The notes under the pieces are model-generated. The model saw nothing but the letters and a program-made list of their open reading frames with translations, searched no databases and was not told the DNA's origin. The translations under genes were made by a program, and so were the position numbers. Source: Emticicia aquatica (GTDB lineage Bacteria > Bacteroidota > Bacteroidia > Cytophagales > Spirosomataceae). Taken from it: DNA of 64,000 nt. The stretch spans positions 1,756,001-1,820,000 of the forward strand of contig NZ_CAKLPY010000001.1 in assembly GCF_923079645.1 (NCBI RefSeq), in the 5' to 3' direction. Of this stretch, positions 59,551 to 64,000 are shown one piece after another; position 1 is the stretch's first letter; every line of letters starts with the position of its first letter.

Positions 59551-62202
59551 ATGACTTCGCACGAAATTCGTAAGGCTTTTTTAGATTTTTTCAAAAGTAA
59601 AGGACATTTAATCGTTCCCTCTGCACCACTTGTGGCCAAAAATGACCCAACTTTGATGTTCAATAATTCAGGAATGGCACAATTCAAGGATTTTTTCTTG
59701 GGTAATGGCAATCCTCCATCAAAGCGTATTGCAGATACACAAAAATGCCTTCGAGTAAGTGGAAAACACAACGATTTGGAAGATGTAGGTTTTGATACTT
59801 ACCATCATACCATGTTTGAAATGCTCGGAAACTGGTCATTTGGTGATTATTTCAAGAAAGAAGCACTCGAATGGTCATGGGAGTTATTAACCGAAGTTTA
59901 TAAATTACCAAAAGATAGAATTTATGTATCGGTTTTTGAAGGAAGCGAAGAAGATGGCGTACCGTTCGACCAAGAGGCTTTTGATATTTGGAAAGGCCTA
60001 ATCGGTGATGAAAATCGTATTATTTTAGGCAATAAAAAAGACAATTTCTGGGAAATGGGCGATACTGGCCCTTGTGGACCTTGCTCTGAAATCCATATTG
60101 ATTTACGTGACCAAGAAGAAATTGATAAAATTGGCGGTAAAGAATTAGTCAATAACGACCACCCACAAGTTATCGAAATTTGGAACAACGTATTTATGCA
60201 ATTTGAGCGTAAAGCTGATAAATCGTTGGTTTCGCTTCCTGCTAAACACGTCGATACAGGAATGGGTTTTGAACGTCTTTGTATGGCGATTCAAGGTAAA
60301 AAATCTAATTATGATACTGACGTTTTCCAAAATACGATTCAAGTAATTGAGCAAATGTCGGGCAAAAAATATGGCGAAAATGGCACACTTTCATCAAATA
60401 GTTATGTTGATGTAGCGATGCGAGTAATTGCCGACCATATCCGTGCGGTGGCATTTACAATTGCCGATGGTCAACTTCCTTCTAATGCCAAAGCTGGTTA
60501 TGTCATTCGTCGAATCTTGCGTCGTGCTGTTCGTTATGGCTATTCGTATTTAGGTTTTAACGAACCATTCTTGGTAAAATTAGTACCTGTTTTGGCCGAA
60601 CAGTTTGCTGATGTTTTCCCTGAATTGAAAGCTCAACTAGATTTTGTGGCAAGAGTGATTGAAGAAGAAGAAAAATCGTTTTTGAGAACTTTAGAAACAG
60701 GTTTGAGAAAATTAGATGATATTTTTGAACAAGCAAAAACAGCTAATTCTACCACTATTTCAGGAGAAATTGTTTTTGAATTATCCGATACTTTTGGATT
60801 TCCATCTGATTTGACTGCTTTAATAGCTCGTGAAAAAGGATTAAGAATAGACGAAGAAGGTTTTCAAAAAGCATTGCAAGAACAAAAAGCCCGCTCAAGA
60901 AAAGATTCGGCCAAAGAAGCAACTGATTGGGTTGAGTTGAATGAGGGCAACGATTTTGAGTTTGTTGGTTACGATGAAGTTTCTTGTGAAGCACAAATTT
61001 TGAAATATCGTAAAGTGAAAACAAAAGCGGGCGAAGAATATCATATTGTACTTGACCGCACACCTTTTTACGCCGAAATGGGTGGCCAGGTGGGTGATAC
61101 TGGACATTTATCAATTGGCAATCATTCGATAAATATCAAAGACACCAAGAAAGAAAACGACCTTTTCATTCATATTTCGACTGATAAAAATTTAGACGAA
61201 ATTTTGCAAGATGCCAATACTGTTGTAGCACATATAAATGAAGAACGCCGTGATAAAATCAGAACTAATCACACCGTTACGCACTTAATGTTGGCGGCAA
61301 TGCGTAAGGTTTTAGGCACTCATATTGTTCAGAAAGGTTCTTTTCAAGATGATGCCGTTACTCGTTTTGACTTCTCGCATTTTGCCAAAGTTACTGATGA
61401 AGAATTAGGTAAAATCGAAGACATTGTAAATGAGAAAATTCGTGAAAATATTGCCTTAGAAACCAAAGTAAACATTCCGATTGCCGATGCGATTGCGATG
61501 GGTGCAACAGCAACGTTTGGAGAAAAATATGGCGACTTCGTTCGTGTTGTAATTTTTGACCCTAAATTTTCGGTAGAACTTTGTGGTGGAACACACGCTT
61601 CTTCAACTGGTAAAATTGGTCTGTTTAAGTTTATTTCTGAAGGCTCAGTTGCTGCTGGTGTACGCCGTGTAGAAGCCATGACTGGCGAAAAGGCTATTTC
61701 GGTTATCAATGAGCAATTATCAATAAATAATCAATTGAAAGAATTGCTTCGTGGACAAGATTTAATCAAATCAGTTGAAACATTGCTTGCAGAAAAGGCA
61801 AATTTGCAGAAAAAAGTGGAGGCTTTAGAAAACGAAAAGCTTCAAGAACTCAAAAATGAGTTAGCAAGAACTACCGAAAGTATCAACGGAATTAACGTAA
61901 TTACAGCAAAAGTTAACGTTCCTTCGGCAGATGCTTTAAAACAACTTTGTTTTGATTTGAAAAACAAAGTTGGTAATTTCTACGGAGTTTTAGGAGCTGA
62001 AATTAGCGGAAAGCCACAAATTGCAGTAATTATTGATGAAAATGTGATGAAAGAAAAGAATCTTCATGCAGGAAATATTGTAAAAGAACTCGCCAAAGAA
62101 ATGAAAGGTGGCGGAGGTGGTCAGCCATATTTCGCAACTGCTGGAGGTAGTGATGTTGGTGGACTTGAACGAGCGATTGAAAAAGGAAAAAGTTTTATTT
62201 AA
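59551..62202 (+). CDS. alaS: Alanyl-tRNA synthetase
   Basis: Charges tRNA-Ala, including the GGC isoacceptor encoded at 14552. The 883-residue protein has the N-terminal catalytic domain (VPSAPLVAKNDPTLMFNNSGM, TGPCGPCSEIH, HVDTGMGFERL), the editing domain with HTVTHLMLAAMRKVLG and CGGTHASSTG (zinc ligands) and the C-terminal C-Ala domain with MKGGGGGQPYFATAGG. Typical length. Followed by a strong terminator. Confidence 0.98.
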   Translation: MTSHEIRKAFLDFFKSKGHLIVPSAPLVAKNDPTLMFNNSGMAQFKDFFLGNGNPPSKRIADTQKCLRVSGKHNDLEDVGFDTYHHTMFEMLGNWSFGDYFKKEALEWSWELLTEVYKLPKDRIYVSVFEGSEEDGVPFDQEAFDIWKGLIGDENRIILGNKKDNFWEMGDTGPCGPCSEIHIDLRDQEEIDKIGGKELVNNDHPQVIEIWNNVFMQFERKADKSLVSLPAKHVDTGMGFERLCMAIQGKKSNYDTDVFQNTIQVIEQMSGKKYGENGTLSSNSYVDVAMRVIADHIRAVAFTIADGQLPSNAKAGYVIRRILRRAVRYGYSYLGFNEPFLVKLVPVLAEQFADVFPELKAQLDFVARVIEEEEKSFLRTLETGLRKLDDIFEQAKTANSTTISGEIVFELSDTFGFPSDLTALIAREKGLRIDEEGFQKALQEQKARSRKDSAKEATDWVELNEGNDFEFVGYDEVSCEAQILKYRKVKTKAGEEYHIVLDRTPFYAEMGGQVGDTGHLSIGNHSINIKDTKKENDLFIHISTDKNLDEILQDANTVVAHINEERRDKIRTNHTVTHLMLAAMRKVLGTHIVQKGSFQDDAVTRFDFSHFAKVTDEELGKIEDIVNEKIRENIALETKVNIPIADAIAMGATATFGEKYGDFVRVVIFDPKFSVELCGGTHASSTGKIGLFKFISEGSVAAGVRRVEAMTGEKAISVINEQLSINNQLKELLRGQDLIKSVETLLAEKANLQKKVEALENEKLQELKNELARTTESINGINVITAKVNVPSADALKQLCFDLKNKVGNFYGVLGAEISGKPQIAVIIDENVMKEKNLHAGNIVKELAKEMKGGGGGQPYFATAGGSDVGGLERAIEKGKSFI

Positions 62203-62208
62203 TATTGT

Positions 62209-62236
62209 AGGGCGAACAAATAGTTCGCCCTTTTTT
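62209..62236 (+). terminator. Terminator after alaS
   Basis: AGGGCGAAC-AAATA-GTTCGCCCT, a perfect 9-base stem, then TTTTTT. One of the few GC-rich stems in the window. Confidence 0.9.
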
Positions 62237-62259
62237 ATGTTTAATCAAACCCTAAACCT

Positions 62260-62979
62260 ATGACATTCGACCAAATCTTGAACACTCGCCGTTCAGTAAG
62301 AATCTATGATGAAAACGCAGCTTATGATAGCCAAATTGTTAGTAAAAGTCTCGAAAGAGCGGTTCTTTCTGCAAATAGTTCAAATATGCAGCTTTGGGAG
62401 TTTTATCAAGTTTCGAGCGAGGAAAAGAAAAAAGCAATTGTAAAAGCTTGCATGCATCAATCAGCCGCTCGAACTGCTTCCGAATTAGTTATTTTTGTTA
62501 CACGTCAAGACAAATGGAAACAGCGTGCCGCATGGAATTTAGCAAACATGAAAAAGCAATTTGAAGGCAAAGAATTGAAAGGAAAAGGTAAAAGAGCATT
62601 GAGTTATTACGAAAAACTCATGCCACTATTTTATACAAATGATTTTCTCGGAATAGCTACTTTAATAAGGTTCAGCATTGTTGTATATCATTCAATTATA
62701 AATAAACCCATTATTCATCTAGTTTCTCACGCCGACCAACGAGTTTCATTACATAAATCATGTGCTTTGGCTGCTCAAACTTTCATGTTAAGTATGAAAT
62801 CTGAAGGTTATGATACTTGTCCGATGGAAGGTTTTGATGAAAAAATGATTAAGAAATCATTGAACTTGCCATCAAAAGCAGAAATTTGTATGGTTATGGC
62901 TTGTGGAATTGGTAAACCCGAAGGTATTTATACAGAACGAACCCGTGTTGATAATTCTGAAGTGATATTTAAAGTGTAG
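62260..62979 (+). CDS. Nitroreductase family protein
   Basis: A 239-residue FMN-dependent oxidoreductase: NTRRSVRIYDENA at the start (Arg-Arg-Ser FMN motif), SANSSNMQLWEFYQV, the AAQTFMLSMKSEGYDTCPMEGFD region and the C-terminal VMACGIGKPEGIYTERTRVD. A 50-residue hydrophobic segment (about 117-160: YYEKLMPLFYTNDFLGIATLIRFSIVVYHSII) replaces the usual helical linker and could touch the membrane. Substrate unknown; likely NAD(P)H-dependent reduction of nitro compounds or quinones. Confidence 0.85.
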   Translation: MTFDQILNTRRSVRIYDENAAYDSQIVSKSLERAVLSANSSNMQLWEFYQVSSEEKKKAIVKACMHQSAARTASELVIFVTRQDKWKQRAAWNLANMKKQFEGKELKGKGKRALSYYEKLMPLFYTNDFLGIATLIRFSIVVYHSIINKPIIHLVSHADQRVSLHKSCALAAQTFMLSMKSEGYDTCPMEGFDEKMIKKSLNLPSKAEICMVMACGIGKPEGIYTERTRVDNSEVIFKV

Positions 62980-63020
62980 AAAATATTTTATTTTGCTCCT
63001 CACCAAGTAAAATATAAAAC

Positions 63021-63057
63021 AAGTATCAGACGTTTATTTAGAACTTGTCTGATACTT
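63021..63057 (+). terminator. Terminator after the nitroreductase gene
   Basis: AAGTATCAGAC and GTCTGATACTT, 11-base arms with a partly paired loop, then ATTTTAT. Confidence 0.7.
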
Positions 63058-63085
63058 ATTTTATAATCAACCCCTACTAATTTAT

Positions 63086-63706
63086 ATGAAATTCAAAGCC
63101 GTAATTTTCGACTTCGGAAATGTAATTATCAATATCGAGTTTCAAAGAATTTATCAAACATTTGCAAAATTTACTGCTAAATCACCTGAATATATTGAAA
63201 AGAAAATTACTGAAAATCAAATTTTCAAACGCTATGAAACTGGCCAGTTTTCCGACGAAGAATTCAGAGAAGTAATTCGACAAACGCTTGGCTTTCCATT
63301 AAGTGATTTTGAAGTTGATACCGCTTGGAATGCTATTTTACTCGACATTCCTGCTGAAAGAATAGAATTAATAAAAAAAATTCGACAAAAATATCCTGTT
63401 TATCTGCTCAGTAATACCAACAATATTCATATTCAAGCATCTAATACTTACCTCAAAAAAGCTCACGGAATTAGTAATCTTGACGTTCTTTTTGATAATC
63501 TTTTTCTTTCCTACGAAATGGCAATGTGGAAACCAGATGTAGAAATCTATCATTCGGTGCTTAAAAAAATCAATTTGCAGCCCAATGAAGTTATTTTTTT
63601 TGATGATAATTTACACAATATTGAGTCTGCAAAAAAAATCGGTATGCAAACAATTTTGGTCGAACCCCCTACTTCCATCTTAGAATATTGTAAAAACATA
63701 TTTTAA
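63086..63706 (+). CDS. HAD superfamily (subfamily IA) hydrolase
   Basis: A 206-residue phosphatase-like protein: the nucleophile motif is FDFGNVII (Asp9), motif II LLSNTNN, motif III WKPDVEIY with Lys, and motif IV FFDDNLHNIESAKKIGM. The DFGNV form with Gly at the +2 place is typical of the YihX/epoxide-hydrolase-N subgroup, which dephosphorylates sugar phosphates. Start at 63086 keeps the Asp near the N-terminus as required. Confidence 0.88.
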   Translation: MKFKAVIFDFGNVIINIEFQRIYQTFAKFTAKSPEYIEKKITENQIFKRYETGQFSDEEFREVIRQTLGFPLSDFEVDTAWNAILLDIPAERIELIKKIRQKYPVYLLSNTNNIHIQASNTYLKKAHGISNLDVLFDNLFLSYEMAMWKPDVEIYHSVLKKINLQPNEVIFFDDNLHNIESAKKIGMQTILVEPPTSILEYCKNIF

Positions 63707-63737
63707 GTCGTTACTTTGTGGTTTACAACAAACAATC

Positions 63738-64000
63738 ATGAATCAACAACGGACGCTTTTAATACAAATCATATTATTCGTAGTAACATTAGCCACAACT
63801 ACCGTCACAGGTGCAGAATGGATTTATGGACGACCATTTTTCTTTGGTGAAAATCCTTTAGGTTGGGCTGAATTCTTTGAAGGTTTCAAATATTCAATTC
63901 CATTTCTTGGTGTCCTCACAATACACGAATTTGGGCATTATTTTATAGCAAAAAAACATAATACGAATGTTACTTTACCGTATTATATTCCTCTTTGGAT
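63738..64000 (+). CDS. Site-2 protease family protein (partial)
   Basis: The frame is open from an ATG at 63738 to the window edge, 87 codons. It begins with a hydrophobic helix (LLIQIILFVVTLATTTVTG), then a loop and the zinc motif HEFGHYF in the second helix, IHEFGHYFIAKKHNTN, the signature of M50 membrane metalloproteases. The partner motif (NxxPxxxLDG) would be beyond the edge. Location beside the HAD gene may indicate one operon. Confidence 0.88.
   Translation, partial: MNQQRTLLIQIILFVVTLATTTVTGAEWIYGRPFFFGENPLGWAEFFEGFKYSIPFLGVLTIHEFGHYFIAKKHNTNVTLPYYIPLW

Noticed and set aside
1..64000. Prophage, insertion sequence, toxin-antitoxin or defence system
   Set aside because: No integrase, transposase, terminal repeats, phage structural genes, nuclease-helicase pairs or toxin pairs were seen; the XRE/membrane pair is not a toxin system by sequence.

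Overview
The window is an AT-rich chromosomal stretch from a Bacteroidota bacterium, most likely of the Cytophagales lineage (the lineage is an inference). The signs are: promoters of the TTG/TAnnTTTG type, almost no Shine-Dalgarno sites, many Cys-anchored lipoproteins, a type IX secretion sorting domain on an amylase, GWxTD, BT_3928-type DoxX and DUF1599 proteins, and a Rho with a long acidic N-terminal insert. It is dense, about 57 genes with short gaps. I see no prophage, insertion sequence or CRISPR array; most genes are housekeeping or envelope genes. ||| Layout. 1-6.3 kb: coaX, an outer-membrane barrel protein, lptC, recN, a small lipoprotein, a SCO copper protein and a lipoprotein cytochrome c. 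6.3-7.25 kb: an SdpI-like membrane protein and its SdpR-type ArsR repressor, with a palindrome at the promoter. 7.4-10.5 kb: fused aspartokinase-homoserine dehydrogenase (thrA), a strong terminator and msrB. 10.6-17.7 kb: NlpC/P60 lipoprotein, a metallopeptidase-propeller-barrel giant, a tRNA-Ala(GGC) preceded by what looks like its decayed twin, a lipase-like lipoprotein, a Dabb protein and a beta-propeller. 17.8-21.9 kb (minus): 2,4-dienoyl-CoA-reductase-like SDR, YceI, MarR and a POTRA-barrel protein. 22-27.5 kb: maf, a T9SS-secreted GH13 enzyme, a tiny free-standing T9SS-tail-like protein and rho. 27.8-31.8 kb (minus): purN-yheT-mscS run, then an OmpA protein and an HhH membrane protein. 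32-36.7 kb: homoserine kinase, SDR, a compact CHC2-TOPRIM primase-like gene, then a SAM-I riboswitch driving DUF1905/YdeI plus metX. 36.8-40.1 kb: folP divergent from DUF1599, DoxX and aroK. 40.1-45.9 kb: rlmB, GWxTD, an XRE/membrane pair, truncated globin, hydrolase and PBP4. 46.1-50.7 kb: beta-CASP RNase, accA, SlyD-like FKBP and proS. 51-56 kb: a Tyr/Ser/Gly-rich lipoprotein, an outer-membrane protein, MerR and an LRR protein. 56.1-64 kb: enoyl-CoA hydratase, hydrolase, a 4-hydroxybutyryl-CoA-dehydratase homologue, alaS, nitroreductase, HAD phosphatase and the start of a site-2 protease. ||| How genes work together. thrA, thrB and metX are the homoserine branch (threonine and methionine) scattered over 30 kb, with only metX under SAM control. 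lptC, PBP4, the two OmpP1-like proteins, the POTRA barrel, GWxTD and OmpA serve the envelope. The 56.1-59.5 kb group could process C4 acyl-CoA compounds. The most interesting items are the SAM-riboswitch operon with its unexpected first gene and visibly competing stems, the 4-hydroxybutyryl-CoA dehydratase homologue with a one-residue deletion inside its cluster-binding loop, the tRNA-Ala pseudogene, the solitary primase-like protein and the orphan T9SS tail.
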